This document shows, in pieces, positions 10,512 through 21,700 of a stretch of DNA of 64,000 nt. Each line of letters begins with the position of its first letter. Position 1 is the stretch's first letter. The notes under the pieces are model-generated. The model searched no databases. It was not told the DNA's origin and worked only from the letters and a program-made list of their open reading frames with translations. A program made the translations under genes and the position numbers. This DNA is from Acanthamoeba sp. SK_2022b (taxonomy: Eukaryota > Discosea > Longamoebia > Acanthamoebidae), in NCBI GenBank assembly GCA_027943245.1, contig JANDJZ010001717.1, positions 1 through 64,000 on the forward strand, read 5' to 3'.

Positions 10512-10888
10512 GGTGGGGCTTTGCCGCTTCCGTGCAGGCCTATTAATTGGTATCTTCTATTTTATTGTCGACTTCATACAACAGCCTTTTGGCCAAAGAC
10601 TTGCGGCAGAGGCAGAGCAACACTGGCCTGGCTTTGCTGAGGTCTCAAGCATATGCATGTCTGATAAATTGGACATCCTTTAAATGGCGTACCAAGTCAA
10701 AAAAAAAAGGCTAAAAGATAGATGAAGACAGGTTGAGTATCTTGGCAATGTGGAAGAGGCCTTGATCAGGCTTGATCTGGTAAAGCGGCACAGTTTATTG
10801 ATGTTTCAAATTCTACACCTCACAGCCAACACATTCCTTGTTCTTCCCGCTTTTCCTTGGCTGCTCCTTTAAATTATTAGGCCACCAC
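10512..10888. other. Intergenic between divergent genes
   Basis: About 380 bases between the start of the minus-strand membrane protein (10511) and the PH-domain gene (10889). No exon, repeat or RNA gene seen. It probably contains both promoters. Confidence 0.5.
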
Positions 10889-12007
10889 ATGTTCCTGGCG
10901 AGTGGTGCCGTTCTTCTTGTGTTGAGGCGCAACCGGCTCGCCTACTATCGCTCGCCTCAAGACGACGTGCGTCGCTTGACCTCATGGCGTGTCCCTCTCC
11001 TTGATGTATGAATTGTGTAGAGCTGGACGGGTGTGTGGTGGGGCCGGCCGTGGATGGCTCCGTGTCGCTCTTTGAGAGACGGGTGGGGAGGCCGCAGCCC
11101 CACCGCTACGTCATCCTCTCCGACGACGCCGAGGTGCACCCACGCCCCTCCCTGCTCCGCCAGCTGGCTGTGCGTCCCGCCAAGCCTCACCTCTTAGACC
11201 TGCGCCCCGCCCGCGCATGCATTGGTCGATGGTTCGTAGTTGATGGCCGAGTGGGTGGAGGCCATCAAGCGAGCCAGCACTCTGTACGAGGAGATCTTCT
11301 ACGCCGCGATTGTGCGGAGCCAAGGTAGCCCCCCCCCCCAATCACACGCGCGAGTGGCACTCGGCCGCGCCCCTCAGAGTCGTGGCTGTGTCGCCGTTCC
11401 AGGGCGAGAGCTGGAGCACTGCTTCCCCCATTGGGGCGATCAGTACAACGTGTTCCGCAACCTCACCAAGGAGGCCCTCCATCGACGCAGGTAACCGACG
11501 GCGGCAGCAGCCGGCCGACCTCCCCGATCCACTTGGCTGACCTGCGTGCGTGCCTGCGTGCATAGGGAGAGCGGTCGACTCGAGGGGAGGCAGATATACG
11601 AACAACACAAGTTCTACAAGGTTTGCTCCCTGTGCACCACCGACGCCACGTCGCCGGCCTTTGTGTGCGTCGTGGAGAAGCGGCTGGCCTCCTACAAGCC
11701 CGAAGCGTTCCTCGAGGTGCCCCTCCTCCCACCCCACGTTGAGTCATTCGTGGGCGAGGAGTCGTGGGTTGGGGGGCTAAGCCAGCGAGTGCTTCAGGAC
11801 CTGCGCCAGAGGTTTCGGGAGGCGGTGGAGGACAACTCGTGCGACGACGAGCGGCTGCAGTTTGCGGAGGACACGCTGGGCCAGATGATGCGGGTCTACA
11901 GCCCCGGCTACGAGTGCGCCAAGTCGCCCGAACTGGTGGCCAACGCCACCAAGTGGCTCCGACGGCTGTGGGAGGTAAACGACAACGGCAACGGCTCCTC
12001 GCAGTGA
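10889..12007 (+). CDS. PH-domain-containing protein
   Basis: Five exons keep frame: 10889-10966, 11023-11133, 11240-11324, 11403-11490, 11566-12007 (267 aa). The first three exons spell a pleckstrin homology fold: VLRRNRLAYYRSPQDD (strands 2-3), LDGCVVGPAV, HRYVILSDDAE, and the closing helix LMAEWVEAIKRA with its conserved Trp. The start ATG (GCCACCACATG) has a good context, but the domain begins late, so an upstream exon may be missing. The C-terminal 180 residues (LEHCFPHWGDQYNVFRNLT, QIYEQHKFYKVCSLC) are not recognised. Family role: binding of phosphoinositides or proteins at membranes. A poly-C tract follows the donor at 11325. Confidence 0.7.
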
Positions 12008-12135
12008 ATGGCCACCAAGCCCAATGGCCGCGCGTAGGGAGATGAACCGTGTTCTTGGTAGCATGGCCCGTGCTGTGGGCGACAAAAATTGACTAAGTGT
12101 TACAAGACTCCTCGTTGCAGGAAGAGAGTGGTTCT

Positions 12136-13506
12136 TCACGACGAATACTTCTCCACGATCTGCTGCACCGTCTGGTAGGTGCCCAGGATGCCGCCTGCAC
12201 TCCGTAGCTGCCCGTTAGCTGTGCGTCGTCTTCATCACTCGGCACACAAATGATAGCGTGGCGGTACCGCCCAAGCCAAAGAGGACGTAGAACACGGAGA
12301 GCGCCTTGGCGTAGAGGGGGGCCTCGGGGAAGAGCTTCAGGTGGAACAGCCCAGGGAAAACAAACTGCAGCGAGGTAGAGCCCAGAGCGCCTGCAATAAA
12401 TATAGATTAATAATGGCTAGAATTTTTTTAAAAAAAGAATAATAATAAAGAATAATTTGACGAGGGTGCGGATCGGAATACCGATGAGGCCGATCAGCAG
12501 CCCAAAGTCGGGCACGCCGATGGCGATGCCGGCCGTGCCCAGGACGAGCAGGCAGCGGAAGACGAAGACCTTGAGGGGCTTGTAGGTGCTCGACAGTCGG
12601 CCGGGCTTGAACATGGCCTCCTCCAAAATGTCGGTCACGACGAACAGCTGCAGCGGATACGTCGACGCAATCGCGACGATCAGCCCGATCGTCACGAGAA
12701 TGGACAGCACCTCCCACGGCTTGCTCCCCTCGGCAAAATCGTGCAGGTTGACCGTGACCAGCGTGTTGGTGTCGATACCCCACGCCTGTTCCCACACCAG
12801 GCCTTACCACTGATGAGCAAAACACACAATTCACACAACTCTCTGTGACCCTCCATCTTCCTCCTTCCGATTCGAGGAAGTATTAAATAACGATCTAAAT
12901 AACTAAATAAAATTATAAATTAAGAATAAAAACAAAAATAAAAACAAAGATATATAAAAAACGAGTGGGACACGAGTCGGACCAGGTAGCAGATCAGTCC
13001 GAAGCAGATGTAGTTGATGGAGGACCCGACCATCGTCACCAACAGAGTCGGCGTGAAGTGCTCCGGCTTCTTCATCGCCGTCTCTGCCGGGATGATCTAG
13101 CATGACGTGGACAGACAGAAGTAGGAGAGTGGCCGGTCAGCGAGCCCATGAAGGGAGAAAGGAAGGGAGATGGGCGTACCACTCCGATTCCCTCGAAGGC
13201 GTAGATGGACATGCCGAACATCACCGCAGCAGTCCTGTGGTGACGCGACACGATCGATTAATGCACGCCATTGGGGCGATTGGAGGCGAGAGAATGAGAG
13301 GGGTAGAGAGAGATACTCGGGCACTATCCACCAGTCGATGGCGAAGGGGTCCTTCTTGCCGTGGGGTACGGCCGGGTGGTCGCCGCCCCACTTGTCGGCC
13401 ATCTGGATGAAGGCCGCGATGAGGATGACTATGATGCTCGTCAAAATGGCCACGTTTGCAAACATCGCCGCGAACGACATGTGCTTCAGCCTGTTCCACG
13501 ACATCG

Positions 13507-13566
<60 letters not shown>

Positions 13567-14614
13567 AATAGCGGGTGTGAGCGAGGCTGCAGCCCAGCTG
13601 GCCCGCAATAGAAGGAGGCCGCGAGGAGTCCGTACGTGGGGAGGTTGGCCAGTATCACTAGGACGGGGACCCACCACACGACCACCATGCGCCAGTTGAC
13701 ATACCTGCGACGCCACCAGAAAAGATAAATTTAAAAATAATATTAATTGAATGAATAATAAAAAACAAAAAACAAAAGCGTGCGATGGCGTACCAGCCGT
13801 AGTCGGGGATGAAGTTGGCGGTGTTCTGCGAGAGGAAGACTACGTATACGCAGCAGAAGCCGTACTGGAGGGAGAGAGGCCGCAAGGGGCGGCCGAGGTG
13901 AGAACTGAGTGGTGCGGGCACGCGAGCAAAGGAGCGTGCCTGTGTGAATACGAGGAGAAGGTCCACCAGCCACGCGCCCACTCGTCCGTAGGTGAACGAG
14001 GCGATGTCCGTGAACGACACTATTCGCGGATCCAGTTGCTCAGCTCGCCTGGGGCACACGCGCGGACAAGGTTAACTCAGGTCAAATCAGCACAGCCTTG
14101 AGGAGTGCGTGCGTGCGAGCGAGTATGTTGTAGTAATGTCCAACACACCTCTTTGCCTGAACCAGCATGACCATCGAGTGGGTGGTGATCACGGAGACAA
14201 ATGACATCACCAATAGGCTCGTCTATGGCCCACCCACCAAGTTATATAAGAGCTGAGTGGTAAGCATTGTGAACGCACGCACGGCCAAAAGGACTCACCA
14301 GAAGGCCGCCCTCACGGAAGGCGTAGGGCAGGCCGAGGATGCCGCTGCCCAAGTACACCTTCACCAGATTCACCAGCGTTTGCGTCGTCCTGTGTTGCGA
14401 GCGCGAATGCAGGCGTATGAGTGTGCAGTGCGCACATGGCTGCGCTACTCGCAAGAAGTGATGGACGAGCAATGCAAGGGGCGTGTGGAGGAAGGGCGCC
14501 ATACGTCACAATGCGCTGGCGTCCTTCGTTTACAAAATGGTCGCCAAGCTCTCCATCCTCGCTCACCTCGCTCACTTCGCTATACGCGTGCACATGGTGG
14601 TGCCGATGGTGCAA
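12136..14614 (-). CDS. Proton-coupled amino acid transporter-like (AAAP/SLC36 family)
   Basis: Twelve exons keep frame on the minus strand (14505-14614, 14299-14389, 14149-14222, 13940-14048, 13794-13864, 13636-13704, 13332-13490, 13180-13234, 12983-13096, 12482-12785, 12268-12390, 12136-12194), giving 445 aa. The His-rich cytoplasmic N-terminus is followed by TM1 with the family motif NLVKVYLGSGILGLPYAFRE. Later hallmarks are YGFCCVYVVFLSQNTANF, SIYAFEGIGVIIPAETAMKK, CYLAWGIDTNTLVTVNL, PLQLFVVTDILEE and the end GILGTYQTVQQIVEKY. About 11 membrane segments, as expected. Likely moves neutral amino acids with protons at the plasma or vacuolar membrane. The intron after 13940 appears to use a GC donor (CAG|GCACGC). 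A long GT repeat lies in the intron at 13491-13635. Confidence 0.85.
13508..13565. repeat. (GT)n microsatellite in intron
   Basis: About 29 uninterrupted GT units inside an intron of the amino acid transporter gene. On the coding strand it reads (CA)n. Confidence 0.95.
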
Positions 14615-15227
14615 CTTCTACACAAGTGACAAATGAATAGTAAGTGACAGATATTTTTACGGATATATTAAATAAATGAGCACCAAGTTCTTTATTATTT
14701 AATTATTTCCTTATTTATTTTAACCTTAAAATCAAATTAAAGATGGCGCTTTTTGCGCCATTCAAATACATCCACACGATGAGGGACGAAACCTCTTCCT
14801 CGCTGCCGCCATCTTCATAGTTGACGCTGAAATGCACGCCTCCGTCGTGCATCCTTTCGATTTTGGCTTATGTGCGTTACTCCGCCCCGTGCTACCTTGG
14901 TGCGTGCTGTCATGAAATCTCGAGTACTCCGCCTGAACCTTCACCTGCCGTTGGTGCACGCTTCTCCTATGGCACTCTGCCCACAGCAGATCACACGTGA
15001 GGCAACGGGGTGAACGTGCGGCAGATAGCGCACTTGGCATGATGTTGGAAAGTTTACACTTTATTCACACCCCCACCCTACCTAGGACGCTCTCTTGAAG
15101 AGCATCAAACAGATGCCCAGATATCTGGCCCTGGCATCATTGTTGTTAAAACACATGTTCTCCCACTCTCTCGCCTGCTCTCTCCGTCTGAAGAGAGCAA
15201 GGCCCTCTCTCTGATGCCTTGATCGTT
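14615..15227. other. Intergenic, AT-rich
   Basis: Lies between the transporter start and the multicopper oxidase stop. 14640-14760 is AT-rich with a TTATT-type array. No coding exon is supported. The multicopper oxidase 3' UTR probably lies in 15060-15227. Confidence 0.5.
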
Positions 15228-17489
15228 TTAGTGCTCGTGCGCCGGAGTTGGGAGGGGCGTCGCCGAGGGCGATGCGCAGGAGCACGGCTTCTTGGGCAGC
15301 ACGAGGAGAGGCCTCATCATGTCGCGGTCCTCGTGCTCGAGCATGTGACAGTGCCACACAAACCTTCCGGTGTACTCCTGCGAATGGTGCGCGCGCGTCA
15401 GCCCGAAGTACATCATGACAAAGGAACAAGGCGGCTGCTCTTACCATGAAGGGCACCCAGAGGGTCACGACTTCGAACGGGTACGCCCTGGCGGTGTCCT
15501 TCCAGCCCTGTTCGTTGGGATCGGGCAGTCGGGCCGGGCCGGTGAAGTTGAGAGGCACGCCGGGCGTGAAGGTCGTGCCGGCGAACGGGCGGCGCTGGAG
15601 AATGCGGAACTGGGTGAGATGGATGTGGATCGGGTGGGTCTGGCCGGTAAGGTTGATGATCTCCCACAGCTCTACAGTGTCCACCTCAGGCGTCTCGGTG
15701 GGCTCTTCGTGATAACGCTTGCCGTTCAGCAGTAACATGAACATGGCTGCACAATGGACGCGAAGGTTAGCAAAGGCTGGCCATGCCAGGGCTCGACATT
15801 GGGGTCGTCGTACTCTTGTTGCCCTCCTTGACGGCTTGGCCGGTCAGCGTCAGCTGCCGCACCTGAGCGATGGATCCCGCGGGCAGGTTGTCAACAGACG
15901 GGAGACTAGGAAGCTGAGCCACGTGCTTCAGCTTGGGAATCTTGTAGGCCTCTCCAGAGCCTGCTCCATTCGACCAGAAACCCATACGAATCAGCTGCCA
16001 CCTCCATGACGTCTACTCTCACGTGAGGTTGATAGAAAGGGCATACCGCGCCTGCCCACTCGAAATTGGAGAACTTCCATCATGGACTCCGACACCTCGC
16101 CCGTAGGGAAGGGAGCACCAGCCAAGTTCGTGAGGATTAGGCTGCGGCCCTCATAACCGCGGAAGTCGATGATCACGTCGGCCCGCTCCGAGCTGCCCAG
16201 AGTGAGGTTTTGGACGTCGACCGCCCTGTTAAGGAAGCCACCATCGGTACCAATCTGCTCCGTGATAACGGTTAACGTGAGTAGGTCATGATGAAGACCC
16301 CGACCAACGAGAAGCGGCGCGCACCTGGTGCATGGTGGGGCCGTGCGGGAGGGAAAGGCTCAGGTATCGGGAGTTGCAGCCGTTGAGGAAACGGAAGCGA
16401 TAGGCCTGTGGCTTGACCTCGAAGTAGGGGTAGACCTTGCCATTTACCACAGGAAGGTCGCCGTCAAATGCACCCCAGGTGTAGGGATAGTACAGCTGCA
16501 GCACACATTGAGGTCAGTGTCGCGGCGACGTAGACCTGCTGCTATGGCTCACGAGCGCATACCTGGCTGTCGTTCATGATGATGCGGTCCTGGATCAAGA
16601 TCGGCATCTCGAACTCGCCGCTGGGGAGTCCCAGATCCTCTTCGTCGTCGTCCCTCAGCAGGTAAAACCCTGGCAATGCGAGTAGGGCAGGTTATTCCAG
16701 GAGGCCCTGGCCCAAGAACAAGAAGTAAACAGTACCAGCGAGACCAGAGTAGACGTTGACGCGAGTGCGGCCCATGATGTGGTCGTGGTACCACATGGTG
16801 GTGGCAAGCTGATGGTTGGGGTAGTAGAAATCGGCGTCCTGGCCGCGCGTAATCCAAATCATGGGATCGCCGTCGCTGTCGGGCTGCACGTGAGCGCCGT
16901 GCAAGTGCGGCACCGCAGCAGACTCAGGCACCTCCTCTGCAGACGCATACAGTGAGCACTCAGGCAGTAAAATGGAGGAATGTAGTTGTTGGAGTGACCA
17001 TGGGTAGTGGGCTCGGTGGGGAGGAAGTGGGTGTCGGGGAGATGGTTGCGCCAGGTCACGGCCACGGGCCTATTGACGACGGCTTCAATGGTTCCACCGG
17101 GGTAAGTGCCAGCATAGCCATAGACCTATAGATACTGGCCAAATTTAGTCGTGCGGAGTGATCAGTGTATGGAAGAGTGAGTAACGGAGGGATACCTGCG
17201 TTTCGTTGAGATCAGGGTGGAAGCGGTGTTGGATGGCGCTCATAGGGACCACGTATTTATCGATTCCTCGTCTCGTACAGTAGGGAGTCAGCACGGGCGG
17301 CTTGACCAAAGGTTGGACCCACTTCGCAAGTGGCACAGACGTAGGCAGTGCGGCCATCTGCACACGACAAGCGGTGTCAATCACAGTGTGGAGGGAGTGA
17401 GGGTAGTACCGGCGATCACGTACAGCGGATCCCAGCCAGCAGAGGGCGAACAGAGCGATGATGATCGAGCACCGTGACTTCCAAGCCAT
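15228..17489 (-). CDS. Secreted multicopper oxidase (CotA / bilirubin oxidase-like)
   Basis: Ten exons keep frame on the minus strand (17424-17489, 17196-17357, 16999-17125, 16736-16936, 16563-16669, 16325-16495, 16047-16254, 15814-15960, 15445-15746, 15228-15377), giving 546 aa. The N-terminus is a signal peptide (CSIIIALFALCWLGSA). All four copper-binding segments are present: PHLHGAHV, MWYHDHIMG, THPIHIHLTQF and FVWHCHMLEHEDRDMM. These supply the His ligands of the type 2/3 cluster and the His-Cys-His of the type 1 site with an axial Met, so the enzyme should be active. Motif order and IGTDGGFLNRAV place it with the CotA/bilirubin oxidase group and not with plant laccases. Role: oxidation of phenolics or metals outside the cell or in the secretory path. 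Substrate unknown. Confidence 0.9.
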
Positions 17490-18305
17490 GGCGAGTAAGT
17501 GAACGAGCTATCTTTGTCTCAGATTGCTTGTGTGTATGTGATCTGAGTAAGTAGAGCACCAAAGGTGGAGGCAGGTAGAGGGCTGAGTGGTTTGATGATA
17601 AGAACGGGGCTTGAGAGGCAGCTTTTAAAGCGGTCACTGTAAAGGGTGTCAGCCAATTGGAGCAGGGGCAAACATGTCTGTACATACTGGGCGAGGTATT
17701 AGCAGCTGGAAACTCTTGTGAAACCCAGACGTGCCCAGTCAGTAGGTCGGAATTGCTCGGCCAGTATCAACGGACGCCTTGCCAGGGATCAAGCTTGTCC
17801 TGCTGTCCCAATGTTCAACAGGGAAAGTTCATATAAATCTTGCAAGTGGGAATGCATACTTAATGATGGCAACGTGCCTTGTGATCATCGCATTGATGCC
17901 GTTCCATATCCCCACCGTGCAATCGGATAAACTCCGGCTCATTTTATGTCCACCACTCGCAGACCAGACCATTAACGAGATCGGAAACAGTCACCACCAC
18001 ACGAAAATGTAGAGAGAGGAGAACCGCTGTGGCAACAGCAGTACTCCCTGGCCTTGGCCACACCACAACGCCAGCAGCTCAACGTAGTGCGTGTTACCCC
18101 GCCTCGCCCTCCGTGAGCATTAATGATGACGCGGAGAGTAAACACAAGCAAGAACATCAACAAAGAAGCCAGCGTCAGTACGGCTTGCCTGTACCGTTAC
18201 AGTTTACGTGCTCAGCTCAGAATCCGTCGGAAAGAGGCAGAAGAGAAAGATGGCGTAGTCTCACTGCTCACATCCAACTTGTTTGAACTTGTGCTGCGCC
18301 CCAGC
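17490..18305. other. Intergenic, no gene seen
   Basis: About 800 bases between the multicopper oxidase start and the stop of the next minus-strand gene. Only short frames without splice support or recognisable motifs are present. The part next to 17489 should contain the multicopper oxidase promoter. Confidence 0.45.
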
Positions 18306-20120
18306 TCAAACATGTGCGTCCCCCACCTCTTTCGAGTCTTCGTTTGTGGGTCTATAGGGGTGAGGCTGGCCAAACTCTATCGAAAAATGGGATGGTGGCT
18401 CCTCGTGTTCTGGTGGTGGTGGTGGGGCCTCCATAACGCTGGCGGCCTCCCACTCGCTCTCGGTGTCCGTGCCCACGCCCGGCGTGTTGTAGTCGCTAGA
18501 CAAATAACCATCGTTGCCAACTAAAGGAGGAAAACAGTGAGCCTGCGTGCTTGTCCGTGCGTGGCCTTTTAACCAAGGGAAGACGCGCTGTACCTGGGAT
18601 GTTCAGTTTCATGAAGTAGTTTTGGGCCTTGGACAGGGCTCCTCGCCGTTTGATCTCGTGGCGGTGATCCTGCGTGAGGTAGCATCGAATGGTGGTCGAG
18701 TGAAAGCACACGTTCTTGTGCAGAATGAACCGTTTGGCCTCTCTGTTGGTGGTTGACAGCACAACAAAAGGCGTCGGTCAGCCGCCGACCTCGCACACGC
18801 CCACTTGTTGGCCAACACACCTCAGAGGCTCCGTCAAGTTCCGTTCGGTCTGCTTGGAGAGCAGGTCTTGCAGTACGCCGATGCGGAGCCCGCGAGCGAT
18901 GCGCCGGGCAAACTCCTGCGATGCACGGTCTCGCGAGTTGTACCTGGCCAGGTAAACGACAAGCTCGTGTGTGAGAGAAACCGCGTGGCGACGTATGCAC
19001 ACCACTGAGAAGAATCGGGCGCATACATCTTGAGCAGGTCGATGGCCAGCGAGGCTAAGTCGTCTTCGAGCTCGACCAGCGAGTTCTGCTTTTCGTTAGC
19101 CGCCACGGAGGCAAAGTGCGGGTTGGATCCTGCGGCCAACGGTTCTCGGTGAGGACAAGAGGGGAAAAGCCACGATCGCCAAATTGGAAAAACAACTTTA
19201 CCGGTTGCGATCAGGCTCAGCAGGCCTCCCACGGACGTGAAGAAGGCCGACAGCGCTGCGGGCAGCAGCACCGCCTCATCTGTGAGGTTTGGAGAGGTCA
19301 CCAGCAAGGTGAGCGACCCGCTGGCGCAATCAACCAACGACCGGTGTACCTGACGACAGGGCGTCCACCAAGGCAAGCGAGGCAAAGAGGGCGGCGAGGC
19401 CGAAGAGGGGCACAAAGATCATCGCCACGTTGAGGCAGAGGACAGTCCACCAGTCGGCCTTGGAGCTGATCTTGAAAATGTCTGAACAGGCGTGGGATTC
19501 TGGTGGGTCAACTGGACGGCCAGTGCATTTATAGGGACACACAACAAGGTGGTGGAGGTGGCGCCACCTTTCAGACGGTGGGTGTAGGGCAGCCGACCGC
19601 CGGTGACTGAAGTGATGGTGGTGAGATAGACCAGCCGAACCACACCATTCTTTGCCTCTGTGGGTGAGCCAGACCAAGCCGGAGTTGAAAGATTGCCCAC
19701 GTCAGTGGCCAAAATGATAAATTACGTAAATTAATATTAAATAATTTTAAATTTAAAAAGGGAGATAGGAGTTGAGTCGAGAATAAGAAAAGATGAAGTA
19801 CCCGGCAGGTAGCGCATGTCAGCGAATCCGCTCAGGTCGTTTTCGAAGATAAACTGTCGCGCCGCGAGCTTGTTGCGACGCTTCTCGATGGTACCCTCCT
19901 CGTAGTCGAGGTAGTCCCGGTGTCCCTCCCCCTTCTTGCGCCGGAGTCGCGGCCACGAGAAGGGCCAATAGCACGGCTGGATGCACAGGATGGGGACGTT
20001 GACGTAGGACAAGAGGGGAAACCGCTCGAGCAGCCATTCTAACTTCGATGTGTCCGCCGTTTCGGTCTCCGTCTCGGTACCTCGAACGGGCGCCGTACTG
20101 TGTGCCGGCTTACGCGACAT
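18306..20120 (-). CDS. Multi-span membrane protein of unknown function
   Basis: Eight minus-strand exons can be chained in frame from ATG at 20120 to TGA at 18306, about 430 aa. Exon 1 has a Thr/Glu-rich N-terminus, a hydrophobic stretch (LSYVNVPILCIQPCYWPF) and a basic-acidic linker (KKGEGHRDYLDYEEG). The third exon holds a clear membrane segment (WWTVLCLNVAMIFVPLFGLA). The fourth holds another (LPAALSAFFTSVGGLLSLIA). Then come helical soluble parts (SLVELEDDLASLAIDLLKMY, SRDRASQEFARRIARGLRI, RFILHKNVCFHSTTIRCYL) and a Pro/Glu-rich tail with APPPPPEHEEPP. Exon-exon joins are at GT-AG sites in consistent phase. No family recognised. Confidence 0.65.
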
Positions 20121-20606
20121 CTTTCTATTCTGCTGCCTCTCCCCCTGAGTGCGGCCCCACTCAGTGTACTCCCCTAGGGTCCTCTACTACACAACTAGTG
20201 GCAACCTCTTTTTCGCCTGGCTCTGCTTCGCCACATCGACTGCCGTGCCAAGGCAACGCTGTTCGTGGTTGGGGGACTTGAGTTTTAAGACTAAGCCTTT
20301 CCGCTTTTCTCATCAGCGGAGGCTGGGCCACTGGGCACCAGTGCCGTCGGCAGCAAATGGCAGAAGCCGCCGCCTGTGCCAGCCATCCTCAGGAAACCAA
20401 CGAAATCCTCGCCTGCCGCATACCTGGCGTGCTTTCCCCGGAATGTGGCCCACATTTTTTGAGTTTTTTGGTTTATTTTTTGTTTGCTTTTTATTGATTT
20501 TTTTTAAAAAAAGCGCAACGAAATAGAGGAATGGTAGATACTTACATTCGGACATGTCAAGAGAAGGAGGATAGTGGGAACAAGGGAGGGAAGAATACTG
20601 GCTGGC
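20121..20606. other. Intergenic, no gene seen
   Basis: Nothing coding is supported. Around 20455-20515 is T-rich on the plus strand, next to the 3' end of the minus-strand tetraspan gene. Confidence 0.45.
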
Positions 20607-21155
20607 TCAGGCGTACTCCGTTTGGGCGGGGTTGTTTCCTTTGTCTTTGTTGCGGGAGTGGTTGCTGTCGCTGGAGGAGCGGTCGACGACCAGGGCAATG
20701 GCAACGACGGCGAAGAGGAGGATGGCGAGGATGTTTCCGAAGAGGCCAAATGCGAGGGCGGCGCTCCACACGTGCGGCGGGTGGTCACAGCCCGAGTAGC
20801 GGTTGAAGTCGTTGATGTCCTTGGCCATGAGGGCCCACGCAACGAGGTAGAAGAGAATGACGACGAAGATGCACACCATCAAAAGCAGCTTGACCAAAAG
20901 CGAGGCCGTGGGTTCCGCCGCGGCCGCGGAGAAGAGCGGGAGAAGGAGGGCGGCAATGGTGACGAGAGAAATGACGAACCCAAGAACTCCGGCCACGATG
21001 CCCATCGCCCCGACTCGCTCTCGCGTCGGGCCCTTGCAGTAGCCTCCTTCGAGGTCCATCGCTCCGCCGTAGAGACCAATATTGAGGATGCACACCAGCG
21101 CGAGTGCGGCACCCACCACCACTCCTACGCCCACAACGATTTTACCAGCGCCCAT
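20607..21155 (-). CDS. Four-transmembrane (tetraspan/claudin-like) protein
   Basis: Single exon on the minus strand, 182 aa, ATG at 21155. Four hydrophobic segments are visible: near residues 5-25 (IVVGVGVVVGAALALVCIL), 50-75 (GIVAGVLGFVISLVTIAALL), 85-110 (LLLMVCIFVVILFYLVAWAL) and 135-160 (FGNILAILLFAVVAIALVVD). The first loop contains GGYCKGPTRERVG. The tail is short and polar (SSSDSNHSRNKDKGNNPAQ). The layout (two segments, a small loop, two segments) is that of claudin/tetraspan-type proteins, but no diagnostic motif fixes the family. Being intronless is unusual among its neighbours. Confidence 0.75.
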   Translation of the reverse strand: MGAGKIVVGVGVVVGAALALVCILNIGLYGGAMDLEGGYCKGPTRERVGAMGIVAGVLGFVISLVTIAALLLPLFSAAAAEPTASLLVKLLLMVCIFVVILFYLVAWALMAKDINDFNRYSGCDHPPHVWSAALAFGLFGNILAILLFAVVAIALVVDRSSSDSNHSRNKDKGNNPAQTEYA

Positions 21156-21700
21156 CTTTCGCTTTTTAAGTGGTTGAGGGTGAGAGAGAGAGACAAAGGC
21201 TGAGTGGTTTGGAGGGTAAGCGAATGAATGAGCAAATGAAGCTACCTCAGCTTTGTTCGCCCTCGGTGGTCTCTGCTGCAGGTTATTACAATTACCGGAG
21301 TTATTCCCAACCAATGGGTGCGTTGGAGCTCATTGTTTTACTTGAAGCCCATGCGCGGGAGATATGATTCACGGAAGCAACTGCCCCAACCGCACGCCCC
21401 GTTGACACGTTAAAGTGGCGTGCGGCCTACGGCGTGCTCCCTTTGGCGGATAGGTCCGGCCACCGGGACGAGAGCACTCTATTGCCTCCCTTTTCTCCTT
21501 GTCTTGGCTTCATGTGAGTCGGTCGCCGTTGGCCAGGTCCGCCTTCCCCCGGCGCCAGCCGGCCGCGGACCACCCAGCTCTCCGCAATTGCCCTCGGGGA
21601 TTTCACACGGTTTCCCGTGGTGGGAGATGGATGGACAGGGCCGTGTCTGTGAGTCAGGGGCTTTCAGGGTCGCCTACTCCACTCGATTCTGGGGCCCATA
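21156..21700. other. Intergenic between divergent genes
   Basis: About 545 bases between the tetraspan gene start and the FAD monooxygenase. The frame of the monooxygenase body stays open upstream to about 21499, but those residues do not look like a protein domain. Confidence 0.45.

Noticed and set aside
13486..13716. Open frames encoding poly-(Thr-His) or poly-(Cys-Val) across TG repeats (also at 29.5, 36.7, 48.3 and 57.9 kb)
   Set aside because: They arise from dinucleotide microsatellites inside introns.
17718..18012. Two overlapping plus-strand frames between the multicopper oxidase and the membrane protein genes
   Set aside because: No recognisable domain, no splice-supported extension, and they lie in the likely promoter and intergenic region.
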